A stretch of DNA of 64,000 nucleotides from Ophioderma brevispina (taxonomy: Eukaryota; Echinodermata; Ophiuroidea; Amphilepidida; Ophiodermatidae). The position numbers and the translations under genes are program-made. The notes beneath the pieces were generated by a model. The model was not told where the DNA came from. It did no database searches and saw nothing but the letters and a program-made list of their open reading frames with translations. The stretch's first letter is position 1. Each line of letters opens with the position of its first letter. The stretch spans positions 1 through 64,000 of the forward strand of contig JAMKCH010043947.1 of NCBI GenBank assembly GCA_023653785.1. Reading direction: 5' to 3'. This document shows positions 25,267 to 38,194 of this stretch, piece after piece.

Positions 25267-27084
25267 TAAAAAGGTTCTTTCTTGTTTGTATGAATAACCG
25301 TAAATAGTGTGTACTGAACGAGCGTTTATGGGCCAGGTGACTTAGTACGGTCTGTTCCACATCAAATCTTCAAAAGCAGCGTACAAATAGCACTCTCTAT
25401 TGCTATACTTATTTTAATTCGTGTTGTTTTGCTAAGCTTGGCCATCGTCTGGAATTTCGTAGGCTCATATGTCAAGATTTACGATAGATTTGTCTGGCTT
25501 TACACAAGTGATAGGTTTGCATGCAAGTCCCTAGCAATATAAGTTGTCACAATGGCTGTGCGTCCATTGAAAATCGTTCAAAACTAAAAGAAACTATTTG
25601 CCTAGAGTCAAACAGCTGTGCGTTCTAGTTGTTGTTGTTGATCATGGGATTTTCCTTATTTTTTACGTTCTCCAGAAATCTCAAAACACTTTGGCTCGAG
25701 TGCAACAAACTCGTTAACTTCAGCGTAAGCTACTAGTTTCGTAAGTTAAGTAATATCTGCGGTTTGGTGACTTTCAGAGTCAGAGTAGGTTCATTTTTCT
25801 GGTTTTTTTTTCTCAGTACGCCGGTATGGGTAAAGATAAGAACTAATTCGAATTTGCAAATTCACATCGTTCACAAAAAGAAACTTAAAAAAATAAAGGA
25901 AGGATGAATTATCTCAGTAAAGCAATAAATCTAATTCAATATACCAAAATGAAAATACACGATTGTTCAAAATGCTAGTTACAAATATACATTAAATTTT
26001 GATATATAGTAAAAAAAACCAATGTTAATAACATAAAAACCTGTAAGAAACACTGGATTCGACATTTGGGTAACGAGGAATACACTCGGACATTAAGCCA
26101 CGGAAACAAGGCATTAAGTCTATTAAGCCACAGAAACATTCACTTGATTTTAGTCATGAGTAAAAAAAAAAAAACATGTTTTTGAAAAACTATTATAGGC
26201 CAAAATGTTAAATACATGATTTCAGTTGATCCTAAATTCAGCTTGAATGAGAAATCGGGGCCATGTTGAGTCAATTCAAATCTGGTCTTAATAACAAAAT
26301 GTAATTTGGTGTACTGTGCGCTTGATCGACTTGTGTTAGTATTTTCTCGATTAGATATCGACTTCGGTCGACCTCATCGAGTATTCCTGTAGATGTTGTA
26401 TTTTTAACACAAACTTAAATTTTAAAACGAACATGGAGCTTTAAAGTTAATGATATAATTTTGGCTTTATTGGTGAACATTATTTGAAAATGTTTCGCAT
26501 GATAGGAAAAAAATGTAAAAATGCAATTCTTGGAATTTATCATCTTTATAGAGGAATCGCGCATAAATGAACTTTATGCTGGGTTTTTGCGGGGGTACGG
26601 CGGTCCGGTAAGTACGTATATCCTGTTTCTAAAATTAAAAAAAAAGTTGGCGCAGCGTTTGAAAATTCTCAAGACTGGAATAATACCGAAAGGTATTGCG
26701 GGAAAAAGGGATGCGGCCCGTAGCGATTGCGTGTTAAATTTTCAGTGTTTGCGAGCAACGAAGTACCCGACAAAAACGTTAAATTTCCTCGCTAGGTTCT
26801 ATATCCAAAACAAAACATAGTAACGGACCCTCTGATGCAAAAATCTCCATAGAACCCCTTCGTTTTCCGGAGATATTTGAGATTTAGTTTCATTTGCATG
26901 CATTCAAAGTGTTTGAGAAAATCGCATTTGAAAAATCGCGAACTAGAGGGTCGTACACGGCCTTTCATACGATTCAAACAATCAAAAGCGATTAAGAAAC
27001 GTAATTAACAGCTGGAAATTTAATTTAGCTAATATTCATGAATTCTTAATAAAATGGATGTAATACATTGGAAAAGTTAACCAT
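25267..27084. other. No gene recognised
   Basis: Non-coding sequence with an A-rich run near 26162. An open frame at 26521-26820 (99 codons) has no recognisable domain and no splice or promoter context. Confidence 0.45.
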
Positions 27085-27560
27085 CATATCCGTCACGCCA
27101 AAAATTACGCAAATCGGCGATTATGTTCATGACATAGTGACGGATGTTGAATTTTCCCTATAAGCGTTATTCAGCATCCGTCATTATGGAAAACAACAGT
27201 CGGCGTTTTCTGAACATCCGTCAAACCAACGTGCAACACCGCGAATCTGCTCAATTTGGTTTATTACATAATGACGGATGTTACGTGGATTGCCGAGATT
27301 CACCGTTTCGAACTGTAAATTTAAATACAAAATATAAAAATATTTAAATATAAATTTCTACTAATATCGATATTTGTAAATTAATTACATATTTTGCTTG
27401 TGTCAGTTAGAAATTTAAGATGAGACAATTTATTAGCAAAAGTATTTAAAAAGCTCTGGTGGGAAATCAAGTAAACACTTCTTTGACAGAGGGTTCAACA
27501 TCCGTCACTATGTAATACATCAAAGTCTCTGTTATGCAACATACGTCAAAATTGCAAAAT
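27085..27560. repeat. Cluster of ACGGATGTT motifs in both orientations
   Basis: ACGGATGTT or its complement (AACATCCGT, AGCATCCGT, ATATCCGT) appears about seven times between 27085 and 27550, often within GTGACGGATGTTG or CATCCGTCA contexts. This fits nested inverted-repeat elements or a palindromic MITE. No coding sequence. Confidence 0.45.
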
Positions 27561-27694
27561 TTCTAATTATGATTATTAATTAATGAAGTACTTGCAAGGT
27601 TCGGCACTTGGCATGTTTGAAGATTTTGGTAATTAGTACCATTTCCCTTAATTTCGTAAAAAATGATAAAAAATCACCTTCCGTTACTATTTAA

Positions 27695-27967
27695 AGAGAC
27701 ATGAGGAGATTTCCAGGAAGAAGCGCCCCCAATTTTTCTCGAACCCCGGCTTTTTACATATTTGGAATGCTTACCAATGTATTAGATCACACCTGAAGTG
27801 AATAAGCCGAATACGCCGTCTTTCAGGCAAGTTCAAAACAAGGTTTGCGGTTTTCTTTAGCACCTGTTTGTCCAATAAACCTTCGAAACGTTCTCGGTAG
27901 GTGGTCTACAACCAATCCAGTGAAATTTGAGAGAAATTCTTATCCTAAAAAATCTCATCCTGTCACT
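27695..27967. mobile_element. TTAA-flanked MITE (AGAGACATGAGGAG family)
   Basis: The left end AGAGACATGAGGAGATTT and the inverted right end AGTGACAGGATGAGATTT are similar, and TTAA flanks both sides (27691-27694 and 27968-27971). A relative lies at 54006-54315. The TTAA duplication is characteristic of piggyBac-type transposition. An open frame crosses the right end and is not a gene. Confidence 0.65.
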
Positions 27968-27971
27968 TTAA

Positions 27972-29330
27972 TACACCCGAAGATAAAGAGAAAAGTGGTC
28001 GATTTAGATCACCTGCACTATACAAGAGAGCCACAAATGCATTTTGTTAACCTTGTTGTAATGTACCAGTTTCATTCTGATTTGATTCAGTTGATATTTC
28101 ATTGTAATCATCACCTGCGATTTACTGGTTTATCAGGCATGGCATAGATACAGTTAATTTTGTATAATTTTAATAGACATCATGATTTTTAGGGCATTCT
28201 TTTGTAGCTTATAAAGTATTGTCATAAAATCGTTCGAATTCCATGCCCCATACCACTGTGATTTGACACCAGAAGAACTAATATTTGCCAACATTGAAAG
28301 ATACGTCGCCAAAAACAACAAACAATGCAGCGTGAAATTTGTTCAAAAGCTTTAAAATAGGCAGTAGATAGCATGCCTGATCAAGATCAGAGTTGGAGAT
28401 TTAGATTCTAATGTTATTTTAAGGATCGAATGTCAATATCATTTAAAGCCGCCATATTGAACAAATGTAAGATGGCCGCCGCCGGAATTATCATTTGAAA
28501 GCCTAGAATCATAAATGGTACCATTTTAAAGGTTTTTCCGTGTCGGAGATTCGGATTACAATGTAATTCTAATAATATAAGTGTCCTTTAAAATCATCCT
28601 AAAGGTCATTTTGTTTGTAAAAATAATCATTTGGGTTTTTGTTGAAATGTAAAAGCTGAAACCACAGTATGCTTTGCATGGGAAGGTCAACCTGACTGTG
28701 TTTCAATTTGTTGATAAAACACAAAATTATCACTAATAATACCCCATTTTGCAGGATTTCTGGCTTTTTAAAAACTCACAATGTAATGATTGAAAACATA
28801 GTCACTATATTTGTGATCAAAGACCATCCCAATAACATTTTATAAACATGAACGTCAGTCGATTGACTGCTTTATTGTTTTATCTTAGGTGTTTCATTTA
28901 AACGGATGTTAAACACGATGGACATGCCACAGCAATTGGAGGGCAACTCAACACACAAAGTCATATTTAGAGAATATAATCAAATTAACTATTTCAAGGG
29001 AAATAATCATTACATGTTTCCCAGATAACGTGATGGCATTAATAAGGGGAAAAAGTGCCGCATTATTCGAAAAAGAAATAATAAAACAATTTTGTGACTA
29101 TCTTTGCTGATAAACTCGAACGCTTCCTGTGTAATGATTACTGCATCAACAATATATTATGCTTCAGCCAAAGTAATGCAGCAGTGCCCATATAGGGAAA
29201 TTAAGATATTTTGCTAACTGCGTGCTCTTTATCAGCATACATATCGCATATGTAAATATACCGTTCTGATACTATCCGCTAGGAAAGCGAAGGACACCTT
29301 TCGGACCTAACACCTATAGATGATATCTAT
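27972..29330. other. No gene recognised
   Basis: AT-rich non-coding DNA. AAGATGGCCGCCGCCGG near 28471 and GCCGCCATATTG near 28447 suggest a stray unit of the GATGGCCGCC repeat family. Confidence 0.4.
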
Positions 29331-29605
29331 CGCTCCTCTACCAACCCTGGCTTGTTACTCACAGTCCGGCTACAACGGTAAGGAATAGAGTACTCAATTC
29401 AGTTGACTCTTCACGCAACATTAGTTTTACGCTTTATTCCGTTATCGTCTATGGAGCCCGGACTATGGCTCCCGCTGGACTATAGTTGCTTTCACACCGG
29501 TTCGAATCCGGCCAAGCGCAAATGGGTTTTGTTTCTGTTTAGTTTTTCAACACTAACGTGCGCTGGCCATCTCCAGGGAAAGATTAATAGACATTCATCC
29601 TTGTC
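29331..29605 (+). repeat. tRNA-derived SINE, disrupted
   Basis: Shares CTACCAACCC, GGCTTG, the B box GGTTCGAATCCGGCCAAGCG and a trailing CTGGCCATCTCCAGGGAAA with the copy at 45511-45606. Between A- and B-box regions it holds extra sequence with GGACTATGG and GGACTATAG motifs (29443-29485). The tRNA fold is destroyed. Confidence 0.5.
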
Positions 29606-29689
29606 TACCTGGAGAAATAAGTAGTTAAAATTTTACTATCTTCGCAGGAGGATTTTCTTTGGCCAAGATCTTTCTCTTTTTTTACTTAG

Positions 29690-29947
29690 TTTATGGATCA
29701 TTCTGGACAGCCACGAGCCTCTGTAGCTTGGCAGGTGCTCCGCTCCTCTTTATCCTTGTCTTCTGCTTCCATAACAACGGAGTCGCTCCTATCAAAAAGA
29801 GTTCTGATGAAGAGGATGGTGGGAAGAGAATTGAAGATATCGATCGGTGTGGGGTTTCTTTCTGTAAATGCATAACTTCACTGTACCGTCAGATTTCCTC
29901 AAGATTAGCGTATGAAGAAAAGGGACGGCTCCATCTAGTTCTTCCTC
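29690..29947 (+). CDS. Candidate internal exon, unknown protein
   Basis: A pyrimidine-rich tract ending TTTACTTAG precedes, and CCTC|GTAAGTAA follows, so both splice signals are good. The 258-bp interval (86 codons, symmetrical phase) is less AT-rich than its surroundings. The frame reads a hydrophobic stretch (APLLFILVFCF) followed by an acidic-basic region (SSDEEDGGKRIEDID) and then FCKCITSLYRQISS. This would suit a membrane segment with a cytoplasmic tail, but no family is recognised. Two other frames are also partly open, which weakens the case. No partner exons were identified. Confidence 0.3.
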
Positions 29948-30354
29948 GTAAGTAAACTTTTTGCTATTCAGATGAGCGACATTATGGAGTCTGATGAGCT
30001 CCTAGAGTAGCACGTCACTAAAAATGTGATAACACTATCACACTTTTCTTGGATTTGATAGTATGAATCAATCAAGTTATATGTCTACAACAATCCATAT
30101 GAGCTTGTTTAATGATAAACCCTTATTCTTCCGTGGCCTTCAACAAGGTCCATCGATTTCCATTTCGGTAGAGAGCCCCCTGATTTTGCACAAATCTAAT
30201 GTAGCAAGGCTTGTCTGTTGTTTGTTCGAAATCAACCAAGTATTAAGTGGCGTTGCAAGCTATCATCTGAATGTCAGAAAGAGATGTATTGTTTAAGTTT
30301 ACATACATCCTGTCCAATCAATTACTCATCGCAATGCATAGGAAATGCATCATT

Positions 30355-30560
30355 GACATACTGTCTCATCTACAATGGTCATTGATTTCTCTTCTATTTA
30401 ATCACATCCTGCACACTCGGCTGGCTCACTTGTCATGCACATCGGGAAATCAACTCTCCATGCACCGCCAAGACTAAAACGCTTTAACACATCTCAACAC
30501 CAGATTACTGATACGGTAGCCAGTGCAATGCATTTTAAGTTTCTTTTCAAAAATAACAAC
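30355..30560 (+). repeat. Unit 1 of a three-copy repeat
   Basis: Begins ACTGTCTCATCTACAATGG and continues TCATTGATTTCTCTTC, then TTTAATCACATCCTGCA. Matching diverged copies lie at 31385 and 32190. Non-coding. Confidence 0.55.
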
Positions 30561-31384
30561 AAGAAATGTAAATAATCTACGTTTTGATTTGCTTTTCTTT
30601 ACCAACATTTATGTAACAAGCCCCGACCAAACAAAACCAAACGACACGTTAAAAACTCAAATCGTATAAGACGTAATATTTCAAAATGCTCCCCTCTGAA
30701 ACCTGCTCGCTCTTTAAGTACTTTTAAGGTTTTAAAGAATTACAATCAATCTAATTGGTCATTCTGCCACTGTTTTTAGGGTTTTTTTTACTTTGCATAG
30801 CAGCTTTTCACATGCGCTGCGTTCTTTATGTATTGGCGATTTATTAAATACATCTATGTATGTGTATGTATGTTCTCAATAGTTCTGGATTAAAATGATA
30901 AAGATTAAACATCAGGATTCAACTCCCCGCACCCGGTTTATTTGAAATTAGGCAAAACAAAACATGAACGCATTTCGTCCTTCGGAGGGGACACGAAGCT
31001 GTTGAACCAATGTATAAAGATGGACATATAAATCGCAGTCAGTTTCGAAAAGAGTAGAGTGTTAAACCCTGGTTAATTCAATCCGTATACGGAGATAGTA
31101 TGGCTCCACATTTTGAAGTAGAGGCTAACTTGAATTGTCCAGGACAATCATCCAAAATTCAATCAAAATAGTATTTCGTAAGGTTTTATGAAGTGGTAAC
31201 AAAATCCGTTTTTAAATGAATCTTAAGATCACATAGGGTATTGTTTGTTGTTACGTCTGAATACATGTCCCACAGGTTCATGAAAACAAATCGCGTTCTG
31301 ATGAAGTAAATCAATAACACGGCGTTTTTGTTTAGTCTGTAGTAGTAATCAATTATACTTTTCAATGTAGCAAATATAACATTG

Positions 31385-31610
31385 GCACGATGTCTCCCCT
31401 ACAATGGTCATTGATTTCTATTCCATTTAATCACACCCTGCAGATATCCCTCACAAATTCATATGCATTACAAACCACCACATAAGAACATACCGCTAAT
31501 ACCCAAGCGCCATGGATACCAACACCACGACTACTTCCTCAGAATACCTATGAGATAAAATAAGAAGTGCAATGCAATTATAAGTGCCTTTTGAAGCATT
31601 AAATCAATGA
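31385..31610 (+). repeat. Unit 2 of a three-copy repeat
   Basis: CACGATGTCTCCCCTACAAT, GGTCATTGATTTCTATTCCA and later CATACCGCTAATACCCAAGC match units 1 and 3. Spacing to unit 1 is about 1.03 kb. Confidence 0.55.
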
Positions 31611-32184
31611 TTTATTTCGTATGTCAATATTTTCAAAGCACACGAACTGCGTAGTTAAGGGGCTTTTCGTGATCCATAGCCTCGACCTACCTGAAAGAGT
31701 TAAGATTTTTATATATTCTAAACCGTTGCCCTACGTAAGTGGTGTCTTGTTCTTAATTTTTCATTTTTTGTCCATCACCAAAACGTACCATCAGAATCAA
31801 CTGAACTTTTGATGGTAATCTATTGAATAATGAGTTTCTAGATTACAAAATGTCCTTTTAATTCCATACTATTCCGCAGACCTACAATTACTTAATAATA
31901 TTACCTAAAACACATCCTTGATCAGCCATAAAGTTGACTTTAACTATATCAATAAAAAATACGCATTAATTGTGTCAGAACGCATAGGTGCTTGTTGTTC
32001 AGTAAAAGGAGTTATTTAAATATTGATAGATCTTGGGACATTCTTGATTGTAAGTTAAAACACATAAAAACATATTACTTTTTTACTTCTCTGCTTTTGT
32101 TATATTGAATTTACCACTTGACCAAAAGGTATCTTGTTTAAATTAACAATTGAATATCATATCACAATAAAGGAAATCATATCG

Positions 32185-32375
32185 TTGACACGGTGTCTGC
32201 TACTCAACGGTCATTGATTTTCCTTCCATTCCAGTCTTCATGCATAACAAGCACCCTAACACAAACACATACCGACAAGACCCAGGCGCCAAGAACATCA
32301 GCATCACCACAACCTCATCCGAATACATAACACAATCTCTACAAGTGGCAATATTCTAATATATTTTGAAAGTTT
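32185..32375 (+). repeat. Unit 3 of a three-copy repeat
   Basis: CACGGTGTCTGCTACTCAAC, GGTCATTGATTTTCCTTCCA and CATACCGACAAGACCCAGGC match unit 2 over nearly 200 bases. Spacing to unit 2 is about 0.8 kb. DNA between the units shows little similarity that I can see. Confidence 0.55.
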
Positions 32376-33498
32376 TTTCTGACCTATTCCCGCGCACTAA
32401 CTAGACAATGACCCTGCGTGTTGGGTGTTAACAATCATACTTGCAAATCAATGTTGTTATTGTTTTATCGTACATAACATATGGCTCATATGGTCACTAT
32501 ATTGCGCCAAGAAAATTGCTGACAGATGCTCTTTACCCGGTACAGTTTATTTTAAAAGTCTCTTTATCAGACAAATCGGAATACCATTCTCAATCACCTT
32601 GTCATGAGTTTCTTCCGGCAATCTCTGATTTGATTGGTTGTTGCAATCTGTATACAGAATCTTGATTGTGTATCATATGGCCCGAAGATAGTCCGGACGC
32701 TTTTTCCTTGCACAACACCTCAAGCACAAATGTGTTTACAAATATGCAGCGATTCGTGATAGTCCCGAAGCAAGTTATTGACGACCCGCCCTATATTTTT
32801 GATATCTATTGTACGATTGTATGTCTTGGGGCATAAAGCATCGTTTTCCGAACATATTTGTTGAACATGAAATGACGACAAATACCTACAACATTTAATC
32901 AAAGTTTTCGGTATATGTTTCTGTGTTTCTAAAACAACATACGCAGATGTACGACATGTGATAGTTTTGCTCAGGAACGAGAATACAAAGGAACAAGAAA
33001 CGTACAATTTGTCCATGAATTAGAAGCTATATTTCTTCTTGTGTGAGTTACCTAATTACACAAAATACATCTGTATTTTTTTTTATTAAAACACTCGTTT
33101 TTACTTTACTTTTTTTGCTATCAGAAATCAACACATGTGCGCATCGTGGGTACTCTTGTTGATGCATAATGGGAGTGGGGTTACAGTATAATGAAGTTGG
33201 ACATTAAACCAGCTTACCCAATGTTATTGATTTTCTATGGAAAAAAATGAAACATTTTGGGTATCGATGGGTACTAATCATTCTGGGACACCCTGTACCT
33301 TTATGCAAGTATTGACACTTTATGGGCATTATGAAGTGTGTAATAAACTTTTTAACTGATGTAAAGTGATATTTTACTATGAATATGTGAACCTCAAATG
33401 TTTATATATAGCCAGTATTACCATCCTCAAAAAGCATAATGAGAAATATTAGATGTATATTATAGACGGTACACCATACAAGAAACTATATCATGTTA
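32376..33498. other. No gene recognised
   Basis: Open frames near 32425-32665 (+) and 32720-33016 (-) show no known domain. CTGGGACACCCTGTA at about 33284 resembles a mariner terminal repeat but has no partner. Confidence 0.4.
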
Positions 33499-33980
33499 TA
33501 GTAGATTCAACCCATCGTGTCACCAGAGGAAAAGTTTTGGACAGCGTCGATTGGTTGGGAGAGGAGGCAGAAAAGGAAATGTGTGGCCCGAATCACTTTA
33601 CTTGTTTCATGAACGAGCTAAGATAATCTGGCCTTTCATGTTGACAACATTTTTACAAAGAGGGTGCAAAGACTTTTGTGTTCATTCGTATGCAAAACAT
33701 GGGCGCTCAAAAGTCAGTTACATTCAACTCACCTTTTACAATGAATACCACTGAAGCAAATACGATTAGTCAGAATATTTTGAGAGTTAATGTAGCTAAA
33801 TGCGCTTACGTTGACTTGAATGCTTCATTAAGCATATAATTGATCTTCCTCTGCTATCGGACTACATGTTTCAATAGATTTAGCGTGGAATTTTAATTTC
33901 CACCCACTGCAGATGCCCTTCATTCAATGCCCATACCTCCAGAAAAGTACTAGAGGTGCCATGATGGGTTGAATCTACTA
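33499..33980 (+). mobile_element. TIR element TAGTAGATTCAACCCATC, TA target site
   Basis: The left end TAGTAGATTCAACCCATCGT is inverted at the right end (ATGATGGGTTGAATCTACTA). TA flanks both ends. A second copy lies inverted at about 61630-62462. It retains an intact TTAA at 33787-33790, which is the empty site of the insertion seen in that second copy. The 67-codon open frame inside is not recognisable. Confidence 0.75.
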
Positions 33981-34466
33981 TAAGTAATAAGTGATTTTGA
34001 AGTAGTTTAAATTGAAGAAATTATATTTTGAAGCCAATGGTAAGAATTTATGAGAATAATTTAAACGCCGGGAAGTATTTGGGTCACTCTGTGTATCTCC
34101 TTTAGCTTATATCAACAGAATAGGGTTGTTTTCTGCAGGAAAAAAAAGGCAACTTTCCCTGAAGTAAAAGGCAATTTGTGTGGTCCTTCTCAGCAAGGCA
34201 ATGTACACACACACGCGTGCGAACACCACATACACCTGTTTATCAAGATCAATGCATCCGGAATTTCGCGTGATCGGTAATTGAAATGCATCGGACTTAA
34301 CGCAGCGTATTTTAGGAAATGCAAGCTACTCGTATTATTGACGACCACTGGAGTCGTTGGATATCCTGTAAGATTGCTGGTTAGTGATCCAAGTGAATTA
34401 CAGAGGTATTAATAATGGGTGAACGTCCTTTAAATCAAATTCCACAATGATACATTCAATATATTA

Positions 34467-34492
34467 AGAGAGAGAGAGAGAGAGAGAGAGAG
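34467..34492. repeat. (AG)13 microsatellite
   Basis: Uninterrupted AG dinucleotide repeat. Confidence 0.95.
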
Positions 34493-35502
34493 CTTTAAGT
34501 AACACTTACGCGTATAAGGGTCATATGGACCCAACATTTTGTTTTTCATGCGCCATATTGTAGTTGTCCAAAAGTTTAATTGCCTAAATATCAGTTGCGC
34601 ATATTTTGGTAGGAAAAAAATTCAAATCGGACCAGGGCGTTATATATAATTAGCATAATTGAGCATTTTGGTAGCGCTATCAAAATTTGTATATCATTTT
34701 GTAATATTTTTACCTATAAAATTAACTTGAGAATGTGCATAAATAATGATTATGTTCTTCTAATATGAGCCACATTATGGAAAAGGTCCTTTGGGAAAAT
34801 GTTTTCATTTTTTGGGGGGGGAATTTGGTGCGCGTTGTAAACAATCGGTTTTGACCGCCATTTAATCGGTTACAACCGATTTGAAGTTTTTCCTGGTATG
34901 TGGTCGTGTGGATACCCCATCAATGACCAGAGTTTTGGTCAAAAAAAATCCACCATTAAAGTGGTTTCAGAGTGTGTCCACGTAGACCCCCCCATACACC
35001 ATACACCCCCCATTTTTAAAAGTGTAAATATATATATGGAACACCTATGCCAGTATATTTTTGATAAAAATGGATTATAGCTGCAGCGAAACATTCACCT
35101 CTATCTTTCAGTAGGTCACTTCCTGGAATGATCGAGACACTCGCTCTCCGTGTTCCGCTACTTTACTTATCAAGTCTTTTTTAAACACAAGTAGAGTAAA
35201 TTTAAACAGATATGAATTCATAACATGTTTGAAATACCGATATCAGTATTCCTAGTGTCAAAGTCCTTGAAATGAATCTAATGGGTTCACGTTTTGCTTT
35301 GATCCATGGTATTTGATACCTTATCCTGCAAGAGATATTGACGAATTTCTCACGTAGAATAGATGATGACGTCTTGGAAACCGTAGTGAACGCACTGTTA
35401 ATACCTGAAGATTTTTATGCTTTATTTTGAATAATATATATCCAGAAAGGTTATCCTCTAAAAGCCAAGTAGAAACTGAAATGTATATATCTATTGCTGC
35501 AG

Positions 35503-35553
35503 ATGGGTGGACAGACAGGCTGACGGACGGACGGACGAACGGATGGACGATGG
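35503..35553. repeat. Imperfect (GGAC/GGAT)n microsatellite
   Basis: GGAC-type tetranucleotides with variants over about 50 bases; it gives a TDGRTNGW-like reading in an overlapping open frame that is not a gene. Confidence 0.8.
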
Positions 35554-36926
35554 AAAGAAGAAAAATAATCGAAATTGAAACAATGTATTTTCCAAATCCA
35601 AAAATCTATCACATGCAAATAGAACTAGGACAAAGAACCGGTGTTAAGATTTAAATAGAGAAGGGGAGAAGTGGAAAGTATAAAAATGGAGAATACAAAC
35701 AAATAAACTTACCAAAACAAGGGAAGATAGAGGGAATATATACGACAGTGGTTAATATGATACAGGTTCGGACCTCGGAAGCAAGCTAGAAAGATTGGCG
35801 CTTCTTGTATTTATTTTTCATTGGTAGTTTTCAAGGCCGCGTAACACAGCGTGTTCTTTCATACCCGTGTAAGAAAATGAATGTTTACATTGCCAAACTG
35901 GTTTCAATATTATCAATCTTTTAGTTAGATTACGACGCAGAAAAATGTGGCTATCTTTGTGATCGTCAATTTTATGAGTTCATTTTGTACATTAGTAGTT
36001 GAATCTCTTTTGCAATGACGCGTGAAGGGTGCATGCCAGGGAATGTGAAAAAGGGCGAAAATTAGATCGTACCATTGACATTCAAACCCACTATTTTTAT
36101 GTTTTCTAATTCAAAGTAACCGTGCACACGCGAGATACGTATCTGAAGGAAGGATGTACAATGGGTCTAATATTTTTATATTAAAGCATAATTTAGGAAC
36201 AATGGCACGCGACGGTATGTTCATAAAAATACATAAGGATAAGGATATGATAAACAAAAGCAATAAAAAAATTGCGGTAGACAATTGAAATTCTACGCAA
36301 ATTCGTAATCGTTAACACAAACAAACAAACAATAAAATGGCGATATTTTTTAGCCTAGTATGAGAGCCATCTTTTAAATACGAATCTCTCGAATACGGTA
36401 CTCTCTGTGTGCGTGAGGTTAGATTAAAGGTGCAACAAGAGATTTCAAGTCATCCATATTTTCTGTGATATGTAGTGATTTCATATAGATTAGACACTCA
36501 ATAGATCCTTACCTTTTATTGGGCTACAGAAATAACTTAAAATGAAAACAAAAGGTGATTCGCATATGCTTATATTTCAATAGAAACCATAGGCTGAATT
36601 TCCTATTTGCTCCGATATAGGAAATTAGAAATTTCACAATTTTTGTACCAAAGAAACAGTTCTCAACTTTACCCTTTCAGATGGGGATAGAAAGCTTTAC
36701 ACCAGTGCCAAAATCAGAATGTTCACACATTTTAAGAGACACCTGTTATTTGAAATCTCTCGCTGCACATTTAACAGCCTTGTAGCGGTGGCGCTCTTCA
36801 ACCTGAAAACGGCCATGCCGCTGTCTTGTCCTACATCAAAACGCGTTGATCGGGTTGATTACGTATACGTGTTAGTCTATACTGGAGGTTTAATACTTCA
36901 AGCTAGTTTATAAAATTACCAAGCAA

Positions 36927-37093
36927 ACACTGCAGCGTTAATGGGTTAGCACGTTACATCTAGTAACACTCATAAAGTGTTAATTCATTACTTTAGTGTT
37001 AATCGATTTATATCCATACGTGCTAAAATATCAATTCTAGCGTCAAATAAACCACATGAACGCGTTATTCCGTAACACTTGTTCCTGTAGTGT
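36927..37093. mobile_element. Small palindromic MITE candidate
   Basis: ACACTGCAG at the left is mirrored by CTGTAGTGT at the right. The interior is rich in GTTA/TAAC and GTGTTA motifs in both orientations. It directly abuts, and probably truncates, the TTAA-family copy that follows. Confidence 0.3.
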
Positions 37094-37416
37094 GATATGG
37101 CCCATCATTGATATCTTGATGAATGGCCTTCACCCCAAAACTCCACCTGTAAAGTTTCGCGCCGATATTTCAATCCGTTTTGATGCGAGAGCTAAAAACG
37201 TGATTTTGTAAGCCCCAGTAGAGTACTCTGATACAAAATATATTACCAATATGGGGAACATTTGCGCTCATAACTTACAGACCAAACATCCATCAATCCT
37301 AAGATTTCACAGGATAAATGAGAAAATAGTAGCTTTCTTCACATATCAACATTTTGCCCACTTTCGGTTAAATCTGGGGGCCGGGGACGAGGCTATAGCG
37401 ATCGGGCCATGGTCCT
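37094..37416 (-). mobile_element. TTAA-family MITE (AGGTCCATG… family), one end lost
   Basis: Reverse complement of 61791-62170: shares GGGGACGAGGCTAT, ATCGGGCCATGGTCCT and, further in, CATTTTGCCCACTTTC with it. The right end is followed by TTAA (37417-37420). The left end lacks a recognisable terminus or TTAA. An open frame here also exists in the sister copy but is not a known protein. Confidence 0.6.
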
Positions 37417-37903
37417 TTAATATATTGTTAATTTGATCTGGTAACACATAGTGAAAAAAACAAACATTTCTACCGTGCTTTGAAGCTAGGACCTGGGCCT
37501 ACTACAACATCTACAACTTTGTCAAACGGCAACGGAAGCTTCGTAATAAAACAGCATTTCGTGATCCATGCACCTTTATTTTGTTCTTTGTTCACTGTAT
37601 AGCCTCTTGCAAAGGTTAATATCAACTTTCGCTTGATTCTGACTACCGTTTTGAAATTATGAGCAAATGTTCGTATCACGCTCCCCTATAGGCTACTGTG
37701 TTTTACTTTCTGTTCCTTTTACGCGCACAAAATACAAAATTATGAATATCTTAGCGTACATCGAATATGAATTTAAATTAAGGCACACTCTTTTTAAAAA
37801 TATTAGGCCAACATTCAATGATAATTTCGAACGACTTAAATGAGGATTTTTTTCATGAATTACAAGGTAAGGAAAAAAAGAGGAACAAAAGAAACAATAC
37901 ATC

Positions 37904-37930
37904 GCGCGCGTGTGTGTGTGTTTGTGTGTG
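37904..37930. repeat. (CG)/(TG)n microsatellite
   Basis: GCGCGCG followed by TG repeats. Alternating purine-pyrimidine sequence that could adopt Z-DNA. Confidence 0.85.
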
Positions 37931-38194
37931 TTCGCGTTCAAAAGATATCTGTTCAAATGATGTGTGCAGTATGTATTGGGGGTTGCTTCCATAGTTCTGA
38001 TAGCATGCTGATTTGCAAACTCCTCTAAAATCAATAGTTTATTTTATAGGATTCGACACTTCTCGAAATTTTGAAGCGAGTCTAATTTTATAGCATGTGT
38101 AAGTTTAAGACTTAGCATCTGATTCTCTGAAATCCCTTAGATTTTCTCAAGAATCAATATTTTGTACGTAGATATAGACGATGTGTATTGTAGT

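Larger units (their letters stand above)
33981..36926. other. No gene recognised
   Basis: Mostly AT-rich DNA with two microsatellites listed separately. GACCGCCATTTAATCGG and a small inverted repeat of TCGGTT/AACCGA lie near 34850. The open frames at 34898, 35427 and 36719 have no recognisable domain. Confidence 0.4.

Noticed and set aside
33275..33300. CTGGGACACCCTGTA as a mariner end
   Set aside because: Only one end found; a similar string at 53148 is also unpaired.
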